The position numbers and the translations under genes are program-made. From an uncultured Rhodospirillales bacterium (GTDB taxonomy: Bacteria; Pseudomonadota; Alphaproteobacteria; CACIAM-22H2), in contig CALANV010000043.1 in NCBI GenBank assembly GCA_937926175.1, positions 104,707 through 168,706 on the forward strand: DNA of 64,000 nucleotides. Direction: 5' to 3'. Below are positions 54,666 through 63,473 of the stretch, piece after piece. Position 1 is the stretch's first letter; each line of letters starts with the position of its first letter. Under the pieces are notes generated by a model. It had not been told where the DNA came from and searched no databases. It saw only the letters and a list, made by a program, of their open reading frames with translations.

Positions 54666-54807
54666 CGCTGCGTCGCACTGCAGCATCGCGAAAGTGCGCG
54701 CGCCGCGCGTACATCGTCCGCGCGACGGCGTTATACTGACATCGCCGGCCGCTGCTTTGCGGCAGAGAGATGCTGCAGGCTGCGGTTGACTTCTGAGGAG
54801 GCCTGCG

Positions 54808-55263
54808 ATGCAGCACAAGATCATTCCTGATGTGATCGGCGGCCAGAAGCTCGTCGTCGCCGACGACGACGCGACGGTACGGGAGGCCGCGCGGCTGATG
54901 GCCGAGAACGCGGTCGGCGCGGTGATGATCATCGAGGGAAACACCCTGGTCGGAATCTTTACCGAGCGCGACCTGGCGACGCGGGTCGTGGCACCCGGCC
55001 TCGACCCCGACCGGGTCCGGCTGGCGGAGGTGATGACGCGCGACCCCGACACGATCCGGCCGGACGAGACGGCGCGCGATGCACTCGAGAAGATGCAGCG
55101 GTGCGGCTACCGTCATCTTCCGGTCGTCAACGTCGGAACGATCGTCGGCATGGTGTCGGTTCGTGATCTCTACAGAGCTGTTCTCTGCCAGCTCGAGGAA
55201 GATCTTCGCGAACTCGACGCCTACGTTCACGGTCCAGGCTACGGCGTGGCGCCGACGCCTTAG
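54808..55263 (+). CDS. CBS-domain pair protein
   Basis: A 151-aa cytoplasmic protein of two CBS motifs (AARLMAENAVGAVMIIEGNT, LVGIFTERDLATRVVAPG; VMTRDPDTIRPDETARDALE, GYRHLPVVNVGTIVGMVSVR). Such stand-alone pairs bind adenine nucleotides and regulate unknown partners. ATG follows GAGGAGG. A TATACT hexamer about 75 bases upstream could be the -10 of its own promoter. Confidence 0.88.
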   Translation: MQHKIIPDVIGGQKLVVADDDATVREAARLMAENAVGAVMIIEGNTLVGIFTERDLATRVVAPGLDPDRVRLAEVMTRDPDTIRPDETARDALEKMQRCGYRHLPVVNVGTIVGMVSVRDLYRAVLCQLEEDLRELDAYVHGPGYGVAPTP

Positions 55264-55608
55264 TGCACGTCAACCCAACTCACAGGTGAAGAACGGCGCT
55301 TGCGAGCTTGATGCGCGGTGCGGCCTGCTGGAACGCCCGGTGCCGTCGCCCACGATCGACGAGCCGGCGAGTTCAGCGTAGCGCGTTTGCCGGCCGCGCG
55401 CCCAACGGCAGCTCCGATGGCGGCCGAATCGGCGCAAGCCATCACGGCGGCAGGCAGGGGCATTTCGGCTGCGCCGGCTTTGACGCCCCGCGCCGGTCGC
55501 ACGACAGAGTTCGGCATCACCGCGCGCGAGCGGCGCGAATACGGACCTTTGACCGGCATGTGCATCAGGCCTATTGATTGCCTCACACGATCGACGAGAC
55601 CGGTTCTC
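55264..55608. other. Intergenic stretch, no gene seen
   Basis: 345 bases between the CBS gene and the DUF2889 gene. The DUF2889 reading frame stays open upstream to 55318, but that part is low-quality sequence with no recognisable domain, so I read it as non-coding. No hairpin with a T tract or clear promoter was found. Confidence 0.4.
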
Positions 55609-56169
55609 ATGCCGTTGCCAGCGCCCGTGGAGCGGGAGTTAATTCATTCACGCCGCATCGAATGCCGCGGCTACCGCCGCCGAGACGGTCTGTGGGACAT
55701 CGAGGCACGGCTCGTCGACACCAAGGCCTATGCCTTCGCCAACGCGTGGCGGGGCGAGGTTCGGCCGGGCGAGCCGGTGCACGACATGTCGATCCGGCTG
55801 ACGATCGACGACGATTTCGTCGTTCGCGATGTCCAGGCCGTCATCGACGCCAGTCCCTTCCGCATCTGCTCCGACATCACGCCCAGCTTCGCGACGCTCA
55901 AGGGGCTGAAGATCGGCAAAGGGTGGCGGCGGGCGATTGCGGAACGTCTCGGCGGCGTCCGCGGCTGCACGCATCTGGTCGAACTCCTGGGACCGCTCGG
56001 GACGACGGCCTACCAGACGATACTGCCGTTGCGGGAGGCAGAGGAACGTGACAATCCGGTCCGTACGCGACCGGCGGCCATCGATACCTGCCATGCGCTG
56101 CGCAGCGACGGCGAGGCCATGCGACAGTACTGGCCCGAATTCTATACGGGCGACGATACGCGCCGCTGA
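55609..56169 (+). CDS. DUF2889 domain protein
   Basis: 186 aa. RRIECRGYRRRDGLWDIEAR, HDMSIRLTIDDDFVVRDVQA, CSDITPSFATLKGLKIGKGW and RGCTHLVELLGPLGTTAYQT match the DUF2889 family, of unknown function, found in alpha- and betaproteobacteria. No signal peptide. ATG at 55609 starts the conserved part. Its 3' end overlaps the bolA gene by 28 bases on the opposite strand. Confidence 0.82.
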   Translation: MPLPAPVERELIHSRRIECRGYRRRDGLWDIEARLVDTKAYAFANAWRGEVRPGEPVHDMSIRLTIDDDFVVRDVQAVIDASPFRICSDITPSFATLKGLKIGKGWRRAIAERLGGVRGCTHLVELLGPLGTTAYQTILPLREAEERDNPVRTRPAAIDTCHALRSDGEAMRQYWPEFYTGDDTRR

Positions 56170-56450
56170 CGAGGCTCGGCGCGGTCCTCTTCCGGGGTCA
56201 ACGTCTTCAGCGCGAGCGCGTGCACGCGCTCGCGCAGCTCGTCGGCGAGCGTCGCGTATACGAGGCGCTGCCGCTCGACACGCGAACGGCCGGCGAACGC
56301 GTCCGACACGATCTCGACTGAAAAGTGCGTCTCGCCTTCCGGGCGTGCGCCGGCATGGCCGGCATGGCGGTGGGATTCGTCGATGATGTCGAGGCGCACG
56401 GGAGCGAACGCCTGCGTCAGCTTGTGGCGGATTCGTTCGGCAACGGTCAT
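56142..56450 (-). CDS. bolA: BolA family protein
   Basis: 102 aa. MTVAERIRHKLTQAFAP, then the class II KH-like fold DIIDESHRHAGH, ETHFSVEIVSDAFAGRSRVE with the conserved RqRlVY (RVERQRLVYATLADELRERV) and HALALKTLTPEE. BolA binds Fe-S cluster partners such as monothiol glutaredoxins and can affect transcription. ATG at 56450; divergent from the ankyrin gene (79 bases apart). Confidence 0.92.
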   Translation of the reverse strand: MTVAERIRHKLTQAFAPVRLDIIDESHRHAGHAGARPEGETHFSVEIVSDAFAGRSRVERQRLVYATLADELRERVHALALKTLTPEEDRAEPRQRRVSSPV

Positions 56451-56529
56451 GGCACGACAGTGGAATCTGGCGTCTCGCCCGTCAAGCGGCGCTTGACGCC
56501 AGCGCCCCGGGGGATGTCTCATCCCGCCC

Positions 56530-56901
56530 ATGGCGAAGCCGGAAATTTTTGCTGCTGCACAGGCGGGCGACCGGGATGGAGTGATGCGCCTTCTCGATGC
56601 AGGCGCCGATCCCGACGCGCGTGCTTCCGGCGGCGAGACCGCGCTCATGGCCGCCGCAGCGCGCGGCGCGGTGGACATCATGGAAATCCTTGTTGCACGC
56701 GGCGCCGACGTCAACGCGACGACCGATGCCGGTAACACCGCGCTGATGTTCGCGGCGGCGCGCGGCTGCACGGAGGCGCTGCGCTTTCTTCTCGCGCACG
56801 GCGCGGGACGGGATCATCGGAACAGGTTCGGGCTTGGCGCCGCCGATTGGGCGAAATGGTCCGATCGTTCGGCCGATGTTCTTGCCCTGCTCGGATCCTG
56901 A
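56530..56901 (+). CDS. Ankyrin-repeat protein
   Basis: 123 aa with three ankyrin units: GDRDGVMRLLDAGADPDARA, SGGETALMAAAARGAVDIME (ILVARGADVNATTD), and AGNTALMFAAARGCTEALRF. No signal peptide; probably a cytoplasmic binding protein. Partner unknown. Short ATG-led gene next to bolA. Confidence 0.85.
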   Translation: MAKPEIFAAAQAGDRDGVMRLLDAGADPDARASGGETALMAAAARGAVDIMEILVARGADVNATTDAGNTALMFAAARGCTEALRFLLAHGAGRDHRNRFGLGAADWAKWSDRSADVLALLGS

Positions 56902-56927
56902 CAGGTGCGCGCGTTCCGGTAAGAGCG

Positions 56928-59108
56928 TCATCCGACCAGGATCACCTCGACGTCTCCCTCCTTGTGCAGGATGTTGAGCGCGACGTCGCGCGTATGGCGC
57001 CGGAACAGGAGATCGACCGAGCCGGTGCCCAGCGTCAATCCGGTGATCTCCACTTCGTTCAGGAATGCTGGCAGCACCGGTCGCGTGAGCCGGATTTGCC
57101 GCGTGTACGGGTTGAACGAGATGCCGAGCATCGCCCCCATCAGTGCGAACACCGTGCCGCTGGCCCAGGCCTGCGGCAGACATGCGACCGGGTACCTGGT
57201 CGGGCCCTGTCCGGGGCGACGGTCGAAGCCGCAGAAGAGTTCGGGCAGCCGGTTCAGGTCGACCGCTATCGCCGTCTCGAACATGCCCGTGACCAGTTTG
57301 GCCAGCGGTTCGGTGAGGCCGTAGCGCGCGAAACCAAGCGCGATCAGGGCATTATCATGCGGCCAGACCGACCCGTTGTGATAGGACATGGGGTTGTAGC
57401 GGGCCTCGGTCGTGGCGATGGTCCGTATGCCCCAACTCGAGAACGACGTCGGGTCCATGAGCGTCGCGGCGACGGTGGCCGCGCGCTCCGGCGAGGCGAT
57501 TCCGGTGAGGAGCGTATGACCGGCATTCGAGCTCCGCACCCGGCACGGGCGCTTGTCGCGGTCAAGCGCGAGGGCATAGGTACCGAGTTCGTCGCACCAG
57601 AACGCATTCTCGAAGCGGCGTCGCAGGTCGATGGCCCTGGCGGTGAACTCGTTCGCACGTTCGTTCCGGCCAAGGGCCCGCGCGAGCGCCGCCGCGCCGA
57701 CCCAGGCCGCATAGGCGTAGCCCTGGACCTCGCAGAGCGCGATCGGCGGTTCGCTCAAGCGGCCGTCGGCATGGAAGACGGAGTCCGACGAGTCCTTCCA
57801 CCCCTGGTTGACCAGACCGGTCGGCGTGCGGCGGTCGTATTCGAGGAACCCGTCGCCGTCGAGGTCGCCGTAGTCGGTCATCCATCGCAGCGCCGCCTCG
57901 ATGTTCGGCCAGATATCCTCGATCAGCCGGATGTTGCCGGTCCGATCGAAATACGCGCGCGCCAGCATCACGAAGAGCGGCGTCGCATCGACGCTGCCGT
58001 AATACCGGCCGAACGGGACCTCGCCGAGAGCGGCCATCTCGCCCCGGCGCGTCTCGTGCAGGATCTTGCCCGGCTCCGCATCCATTTCGGGGCGGAGTTC
58101 GGTCGCCTGCGTTGCGGCAAGGAAGCGCAACGTTCCTTCCGCCAGGTACGGCGCGAACCAAAGGCACTCCAGCGCCGTGATGATCGCGTCGCGCCCGAAC
58201 GCCGTGCTGAACCAGGGGATGCCAGCATACGGATACGGACCTGTATCCGTCATCGTCACCAGCATCTCGATGTCCGCCGACGAGCGGTTGAGCCAGCCGT
58301 TGAACGATACGTTCGAGCTTCGGATGACCGCGCGCTGCTCGCGCAGCGCTTGCATCCGCCGCTGCGCATTGCGCCAGCATTCCCCGAAATCGGTCGAGCA
58401 GCTGCGGCGTTCGCCATTGGGCATGCAGTGCACGGTGAAGGCGAGGCTGCGGCTCTCGCCGGCATCCAGCGACAGTCGGAACGAAGCGCTGCGGCTGCTC
58501 AGATCGTCGGGCACGATATCGAAGGAAAACGACGTTTCGCGCCGAACATCGTCGAGTCCCTGATAGCGAAGAACCACTTCGGACGGACGTAGCACCTCGG
58601 GCAGATAACGTCCGCGCTGCGGCCTCGTCTGGCCACGCACTTCGAATATGTCGGCGAAATCCGCGCCGAAGCGCAGCATGAGCACGAACGCGCACGGCCC
58701 GCATCCATAGTTCCGGATCTGCAGCGTTTCGAAATAGGCACCGTCCTCGATCACGATGGTGCGGAGGACGTGGATCGTATCCTTCGCCAGATGGCGCCCT
58801 TCGAAGTGAATGTCCGGATTGGTCAGGTCGATGACCAGGGCGAGATTGTCCTCGGTGACATTCGAGCTGAGGAGCAACAGGCGGTGTCCGTCCACGGACA
58901 GCGCGAGATACGACAGGAACCGCGTGTCGGAATGAAACAGGCCTTCGGCCCGCCGACCGGTCGCCTGAATGTCACCATAGGGATCGACGACGAGAAACGT
59001 ATCCCCGGCCTTGAGCACGTGCGGCCGGTAGGAGGGCGTTGTGTCCGGGGCAGAGATGGCGAACGGATTAGCTTGGTCGACCTCGGCAGCCCGGTCAATG
59101 GTTTCCAT
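56928..59108 (-). CDS. Amylo-alpha-1,6-glucosidase / glycogen-debranching family protein
   Basis: About 726 aa. The N-terminal beta domain (FLVVDPYGDIQATGRRAEGL, FHSDTRFLSYLALSVDG) is that of the bacterial debranching-like family; the C-terminal (alpha/alpha)6 barrel has GIPWFSTAFGRDAIITALEC, GEVPFGRYYGSVDATPLFVM, YGDLDGDGFLEYDRR, VQGYAYAAWVGAAAL and HNGSVWPHDNALIALGFARY. Predicted to act on alpha-glucan or a related glycan. ATG at 59108 has GGAG upstream; a TTG at 59117 overlaps the previous stop and is less likely. Second gene of an operon with the glycosyltransferase. Confidence 0.88.
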   Translation of the reverse strand: METIDRAAEVDQANPFAISAPDTTPSYRPHVLKAGDTFLVVDPYGDIQATGRRAEGLFHSDTRFLSYLALSVDGHRLLLLSSNVTEDNLALVIDLTNPDIHFEGRHLAKDTIHVLRTIVIEDGAYFETLQIRNYGCGPCAFVLMLRFGADFADIFEVRGQTRPQRGRYLPEVLRPSEVVLRYQGLDDVRRETSFSFDIVPDDLSSRSASFRLSLDAGESRSLAFTVHCMPNGERRSCSTDFGECWRNAQRRMQALREQRAVIRSSNVSFNGWLNRSSADIEMLVTMTDTGPYPYAGIPWFSTAFGRDAIITALECLWFAPYLAEGTLRFLAATQATELRPEMDAEPGKILHETRRGEMAALGEVPFGRYYGSVDATPLFVMLARAYFDRTGNIRLIEDIWPNIEAALRWMTDYGDLDGDGFLEYDRRTPTGLVNQGWKDSSDSVFHADGRLSEPPIALCEVQGYAYAAWVGAAALARALGRNERANEFTARAIDLRRRFENAFWCDELGTYALALDRDKRPCRVRSSNAGHTLLTGIASPERAATVAATLMDPTSFSSWGIRTIATTEARYNPMSYHNGSVWPHDNALIALGFARYGLTEPLAKLVTGMFETAIAVDLNRLPELFCGFDRRPGQGPTRYPVACLPQAWASGTVFALMGAMLGISFNPYTRQIRLTRPVLPAFLNEVEITGLTLGTGSVDLLFRRHTRDVALNILHKEGDVEVILVG

Positions 59109-59113
59109 AGCGT

Positions 59114-60169
59114 TCAATCTCCGGCGGCCGCAAGCGGAGAGGTCTTGGATTCAGCCAGAAATTCGTAGAGCTTCAGGTAGTCTACAGCCATGCGGCGGCT
59201 GGTGAAACGCCGTTCGAACTCCTGCCGGATGCGCCGCCGGTCGAGGGAGCCGGCGAGGTGGATGGCGGCCAGCGCTTCGAACTCGGACTCGACGATGAAA
59301 CCCGTGACACCCGACTCGAGGATTTCCGGCACCGAGCCGCGCCGGAACGCCACGACCGGCGTACCGCAGGCCATGGCCTCGATCATCACCATGCCGAACG
59401 GTTCCGGCCAGTCGATCGGAAACAGCAGGGCGTGGGCCCCGCCCAGGAGTTGCGCCTTCTCGGCCTCATTGATTTCGCCCAGGTATTCGACCTGCGGCGG
59501 AACGCAGAGCGGCTTGATGACGGATTCGAAGAACGGGCGGTCGCACGCGTCGACCTTGGCGGCAATCTTGAGCGGGATGCCGGCGCGCATGGCAAGCCGG
59601 ATCGCGACGTCGGGCCCTTTCTCGGGCGAGATCCGGCCGAGGAAGACGAGATAAGCGCCGCGCCGGAACGTCGGCAGCAGCAGGTCGGTGGGGAGCCCGT
59701 GATACACCGTGCCGATCCAGTTCAGCCAGGTCAGCGGCGTGCGTTGCGCGGTGGAGATCGAGACGACGGGAACGTTTCGGAACTCGCTGAAGACGCATGC
59801 GTATTCCGGCCAATCGAGCCTGCCGTGCATCGTGGTCAGATGCGGCGTCGACTGCCGGGTCAGCATCATCATCGGCACGTAATCGGCATGATTGTGGATC
59901 ACGTCGAACTCGTCGCGCATCCGCCAAACCTTCTCGAACATCGCCACATGGTAGGCGAGCGGATCCCGGCAGTTGGCGTTCAGGCGCAAGGCTTCGGTGC
60001 AGCCGGGAATCAGTCTTGCCGTCGTGCGGGAGTCGGCACTCGCAAACAGGGTCACCTCGTGCCCCATCGCGACCAGTTCCTCGGTAAGATACGACACGAC
60101 ACGTTCGGTCCCGCCGTACAGGCGTGGTGGCACGCTTTCGGCAAGCGGGGCTATTTGTGCGATGCGCAT
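59114..60169 (-). CDS. Glycosyltransferase family 4
   Basis: 351 aa, GT-B fold. The N-terminal acceptor domain starts MRIAQIAPLAESVPPRLYGG, TERVVSYLTEELVAMGHEVT; the donor domain has FLGRISPEKGPDVAIRLAMR and the nucleotide-sugar motif EPFGMVMIEAMACGTPVVAF. The EX7E pattern (EPFG...E) is retained. Product unknown; its pairing with the debranching-type enzyme, 5 bases downstream, suggests work on one glucan or glucosyl product. ATG at 60169 begins the conserved domain. Confidence 0.88.
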   Translation of the reverse strand: MRIAQIAPLAESVPPRLYGGTERVVSYLTEELVAMGHEVTLFASADSRTTARLIPGCTEALRLNANCRDPLAYHVAMFEKVWRMRDEFDVIHNHADYVPMMMLTRQSTPHLTTMHGRLDWPEYACVFSEFRNVPVVSISTAQRTPLTWLNWIGTVYHGLPTDLLLPTFRRGAYLVFLGRISPEKGPDVAIRLAMRAGIPLKIAAKVDACDRPFFESVIKPLCVPPQVEYLGEINEAEKAQLLGGAHALLFPIDWPEPFGMVMIEAMACGTPVVAFRRGSVPEILESGVTGFIVESEFEALAAIHLAGSLDRRRIRQEFERRFTSRRMAVDYLKLYEFLAESKTSPLAAAGD

Positions 60170-60343
60170 GAGAGGCAGGCAGGCGGAAAGCGTTTGTTCG
60201 TGCAGGCGGAAGCCTGAAGACGACAGTAGTAGTCTTTTGCAACGCACAAGTCCCGACCCAGTTCCGCGGGAGCGTGGCTGGATGCGCCCGCGGCGCCGTC
60301 GGCGCTGCAGCAGCCTGGTTCCGGTCGGGCTTCGTTCGCCGGG

Positions 60344-61312
60344 TCAGCCGGATCCGCGCCGGGCGGCGACGGCCTCGGCCAGCACGCACAGGATTTCGAA
60401 CATCATGGTCGCGCCGACCAGTGCGGTATTGCCGGTCGGATCGAACGGCGGCGACACCTCGACCACGTCGCCGCCGACGATGTCGAGCCCGCGCAGGCCG
60501 CGGATCATCTGCTGCGCCTCGAACGTGCTGTAGCCGCCGACCTCCGGTGTCCCTGTTCCCGGCGCGAACACGGGGTCGAGCGCATCGACATCGAAGCTGA
60601 TATAGGTCGGGCCCGTGCCGACCACGCGACGAGCCTCGGCCACGACCTTTTCGGGGCCGAGCTTGAAGTACTCCTCAATCGGGATGATCCGGATACCCTG
60701 GGCGAGTGCCCAGTCCAGATCGTCGGCCGAATAGAGCGAGCCGCGGATTCCGATCTGTATCGTGCGGCGCGGGTCGAGCAGCCCTTCCTCGATGGCGCGG
60801 CGGAAGGGCGTTCCATGCGTGTATTTGAAGTCTCCGAAATAGCGATCCCACGTGTCGGAATGCGCGTCGAAATGCACCATGCCGAGCGGCCGGTCCTTGG
60901 CGATCGCGCGGAAGATCGGTAGCGTGACGAGGTGATCGCCGCCGGCCGACAGCGGTACGGTTCCCGCTGCGTGGATGCGTGCGTAGAACTGCTCGATCCG
61001 GGCCAGCGTATCCGCCACGTCGCACGGATTGACCGGCGCATCGCCGAGGTCGGCGACACGGGCGAGCCGGTAGGGCTCGACGCGCGTCGCGGCATTGACA
61101 CGGCGCATCAGACTCGATTGATCGCGAATGGCACGCGGCCCGAGACGGGCGCCGGGGCGGTTGGTCGTCCCGCCGTCCCATGGCACACCGATCAGGCCGA
61201 TGTCGACGTCCGCAGGGTCCGCGGCATACGGGAGCCGCATGAACGTCGGGATGCCGGCGAACCGCGGCATCACGATCCCGGACACGGGCTCGACGGGCTT
61301 GGCGTCATCCAT
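60344..61312 (-). CDS. speB: Agmatinase / ureohydrolase family enzyme
   Basis: 322 aa. All manganese-binding motifs of the family are present: SAGGDHLVTLP, MVHFDAHSDTWD and SFDVDALDPVFAPGTGTPEVGG. Agmatinase gives putrescine and urea; guanidinobutyrase and guanidinopropionase share this scaffold. Without neighbours of a polyamine pathway the exact substrate remains open. ATG at 61312. Confidence 0.88.
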   Translation of the reverse strand: MDDAKPVEPVSGIVMPRFAGIPTFMRLPYAADPADVDIGLIGVPWDGGTTNRPGARLGPRAIRDQSSLMRRVNAATRVEPYRLARVADLGDAPVNPCDVADTLARIEQFYARIHAAGTVPLSAGGDHLVTLPIFRAIAKDRPLGMVHFDAHSDTWDRYFGDFKYTHGTPFRRAIEEGLLDPRRTIQIGIRGSLYSADDLDWALAQGIRIIPIEEYFKLGPEKVVAEARRVVGTGPTYISFDVDALDPVFAPGTGTPEVGGYSTFEAQQMIRGLRGLDIVGGDVVEVSPPFDPTGNTALVGATMMFEILCVLAEAVAARRGSG

Positions 61313-61588
61313 ACTGCACCTCCCGCCGCCGCCGATGCGGGACCGGCCTGCGGACTTCCTGATGGGTTGCGGCGCGAAACATGGTTCTTACCCGCGGCGA
61401 TTCAAGGGCCATGGGACGGTGCCGACGGCGGCGTGTTGCGCCGCCACTTTAGGCCCCGGCAATGGCGATCAGGGGGCTGGAAGGGCACTGCCGGAAGCCG
61501 ATTTTGCCTCAAATTTCGAAGCTTTGCCTTGTGTGCAGCCATTCTGTTGCAGAACCGCCACAGATGCGGGGAAGGTGCAAAACGAGCC
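61313..61588. other. Intergenic stretch before the small-RNA promoter, no gene seen
   Basis: 276 bases between the agmatinase start and the putative small-RNA promoter. It should carry the agmatinase promoter on the minus strand. No reading frame with coding character or ribosome site was found. Confidence 0.4.
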
Positions 61589-61617
61589 TTGATTTTTGCG
61601 CCGCACAAAAGCATATT
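61589..61617 (+). promoter_or_regulatory. Candidate sigma-70 promoter for the small RNA
   Basis: TTGATT (61589-61594), 17-base spacer, CATATT (61612-61617). Each hexamer matches 4 of 6 consensus positions, and the spacing is ideal. It is the only plausible plus-strand promoter before the terminator at 61694-61722. Confidence 0.45.
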
Positions 61618-61643
61618 GTGCATTGCGACATCGCTGATGTCGC

Positions 61644-61722
61644 TTTTCGGGAACTGACCTTTGGTCGTTTCCGGGCGTTTCCTCCCTAAACTTGGGCCGT
61701 GGTCATCACGGCCCCTTTTTTT
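61644..61722 (+). ncRNA. Candidate trans-acting small RNA, suhB / alpha-r8 (MmgR)-like
   Basis: In order: a 10-bp hairpin with one mismatch (about 61650-61672, TTT loop), an unpaired stretch holding TTTCCTCCCTAAAC (an anti-Shine-Dalgarno CCTCCC), and a strong terminator: 8-bp stem 61694-61701 with 61707-61714, then seven T (61716-61722). This layout and the GGGCGTTTCCTCCCT core match what I recall of the alphaproteobacterial suhB Rfam family (MmgR in Sinorhizobium), a Hfq-type regulator. A further perfect 8-bp hairpin lies just 5' (61625-61643), and the proposed promoter would start near 61625, so the transcript may be about 20 bases longer. Confidence 0.65.
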
Positions 61723-61752
61723 GCCTGGACTTCGAGGCGGCCCGGCCAGGCG

Positions 61753-62322
61753 TCATTTTTGCGTCGGCAGTGTCGTTTGCCCTTCCCCCAACGGGCGCTG
61801 CATGATGATGCTATCGACCCAGCGTCCGAACTTGAAGCCGATCGCGGGCAGGAAGGCCACCTGCTTGAAGCCGGCGGCGGCATGCACGCCGATCGAACCG
61901 TGATTGGCGCTGTCGCCGATGACGGCAAGCATCTGGCGGTAGCCAAGCGCCGTACAGCGTCGAATCAGCTCGTCGAGCAGCGCGCGGCCGATGCCGAGGC
62001 GGAGGGCCTCGGGGGCGACATAGATCGAATCCTCGACCGAATAGCGGTAGGCGGACCGCGTCCGATACGGGCCGGCATAGGCATACCCGGCGACGTGACC
62101 GCTGGACTCTGCCGTATCGATCTCGGCGACGAGGTAGGGCAGGCCGCGCGCAAGAATTTCCTCCCGCCGCCGCCGCATCTCGGCCAGATCGGGAGGAACC
62201 TCTTCGAACGAACCGAGGCCCGTCAGCACGTGGTGCGCATAGATGGCATGGATTCGCGGCAGGTCGGTGTCGCGCGAGTCGCGGACGCGTATGGTCGGTG
62301 CAGTTTCGAGGCGGTGGGTCAT
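61753..62322 (-). CDS. GNAT family N-acetyltransferase (PAT/Pat-like)
   Basis: 189 aa. IRVRDSRDTDLPRIHAIYAH, HVLTGLGSFEEVPPDLAEM, GYAYAGPYRTRSAYRYSVED, SIYVAPEALRLGIGRALLDE (acetyl-CoA loop with G-x-G-R-A) and VIGDSANHGSIGVHAAAGF match the phosphinothricin-acetyltransferase-like GNAT group. Many members acetylate amino acid analogues such as methionine sulfoximine. ATG overlaps the stop of the upstream amidohydrolase by 4 bases (ATGA), so one operon. Confidence 0.88.
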   Translation of the reverse strand: MTHRLETAPTIRVRDSRDTDLPRIHAIYAHHVLTGLGSFEEVPPDLAEMRRRREEILARGLPYLVAEIDTAESSGHVAGYAYAGPYRTRSAYRYSVEDSIYVAPEALRLGIGRALLDELIRRCTALGYRQMLAVIGDSANHGSIGVHAAAGFKQVAFLPAIGFKFGRWVDSIIMQRPLGEGQTTLPTQK

Positions 62323-63209
62323 CGAGGCGAGCTGGGCAGGGCGGCCGCAACCTCGACGATGCGTTCGATCGCCTTGCTCAGATCGCGCGCAAGGCTGGCG
62401 AAACCTGCGGATTTCTCGATCCGCAGCTCGTCCATGTAGAGGCCGCGGTTGATTTCGATCTGGAGGGCATGACGGCCGGTTTCGGGGCGCCCGTAATGGC
62501 GTGTGACGAAACCGCCGGCATAGGGGTCGTTGCGGCCGACGGCGTAGCCGAGGTCCTTGAGGCAGCGCTCGACCTCGTCGATGACGACCGGCGCGCAGGC
62601 GGTGCCGAAGCAGTCGCCCAGCACAAAGTCGACCCGCCGGCGACCCGGGTCCCGATCCATCGGTCCGCCGATCGACGGCATGGAGTGGCAGTCGATCAGG
62701 AGGCAGCGCCCGAACCGGGCGAACGTGGCTTCGATCAGTGCCGTTAGCTTGTCGTGATAGGGGCGGTACAGCTTGTCGACCCGTTCGCGTGCCTCGGCAA
62801 AGCTCAGTTTGCCGCGGTAGATCTCGGCGCCGTTGGCCACGACCCGGGCGATCGTGCCGAGACCCGCACTGACGCGTGGACTCTTGGCGTTGACGAACGC
62901 GGGCAGCGAGTCCTCGAACATGGCGGGGTCGAGTTCCCACGGTTCGCGATTCGGGTCGATGTAGGCGCGTGGGAACAGCGCCTTCAGGAGCGGCGCCCCG
63001 TGGGACGGCGCACTCGCGAATAACTCGTCGACGAACGCATCCTCGGACCGGCGCAGCGTCAACGGGTCGAGTTGCGAAGCGGCGACGAAATCGGCCGGGT
63101 AGATGTTGCCGCTGTGGGGCGAAGAGAAGACGACAGCCGCCTCCTGTACGGCCGGTGCGACAACGGCAAAAGGCGGATCGATGGCGAGGGCGGCCGACGC
63201 GGCGGTCAT
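62319..63209 (-). CDS. N-formylglutamate amidohydrolase family protein
   Basis: 296 aa. VVFSSPHSGNIYPADFV (metal His), PLLKALFPRAYIDPNREPWE, CLLIDCHSMPSIG (DxH motif), DFVLGDCFGTACAP and NDPYAGGFVTRHYGRPETGR, ALQIEINRGLYMDE are hallmarks of the HutG-type hydrolase. HutG removes formate from N-formyl-glutamate in histidine degradation; no other hut gene is near, so a related amide substrate is possible. ATG at 63209; the GNAT gene follows in the same operon. Confidence 0.88.
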   Translation of the reverse strand: MTAASAALAIDPPFAVVAPAVQEAAVVFSSPHSGNIYPADFVAASQLDPLTLRRSEDAFVDELFASAPSHGAPLLKALFPRAYIDPNREPWELDPAMFEDSLPAFVNAKSPRVSAGLGTIARVVANGAEIYRGKLSFAEARERVDKLYRPYHDKLTALIEATFARFGRCLLIDCHSMPSIGGPMDRDPGRRRVDFVLGDCFGTACAPVVIDEVERCLKDLGYAVGRNDPYAGGFVTRHYGRPETGRHALQIEINRGLYMDELRIEKSAGFASLARDLSKAIERIVEVAAALPSSPR

Positions 63210-63316
63210 GCGGATCTTCGTTTGGGCGAATCTTCCTTTAGAACAAACCGGCCGACGTGTCACCTGCGCCGTCGACGGGCACGCCGCCGGGGATGTCCGG
63301 CAAGCTCCGGATTTCA

Positions 63317-63330
63317 TTGACTTAAGTCAT
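63317..63330. promoter_or_regulatory. FNR/FixK-type palindrome
   Basis: TTGAC-TTAA-GTCAT, inside a 12-base perfect palindrome TGACTTAAGTCA (63318-63329). It matches 9 of 10 fixed positions of the TTGAY-N4-RTCAA box used by FNR/FixK proteins. It lies 108 bases before the amidohydrolase start and 144 before cpdR, so either direction could be controlled. Binding is inferred only from the pattern. Confidence 0.4.
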
Positions 63331-63473
63331 GGTCCGCTGCCGGGGCTGCGACCTGTTCGACATGGTACGATTAACGCTTCGGCAAGGCGGCCGGGCGTAG
63401 GTTCGGCGCAACGGGGCCCAGTGCAAGCCGGGAGCGTGGCGGAGTCCGTGATATGATGGATCCAGGTGAGCGA

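Noticed and set aside
61462..61689. 75-codon plus-strand frame before the terminator
   Set aside because: No ribosome site, Cys-rich random-looking product, and it runs through the stem-loops of the small RNA.
63210..63473. CtrA binding site upstream of cpdR
   Set aside because: I looked for TTAA-N7-TTAA and found only single TTAA occurrences.
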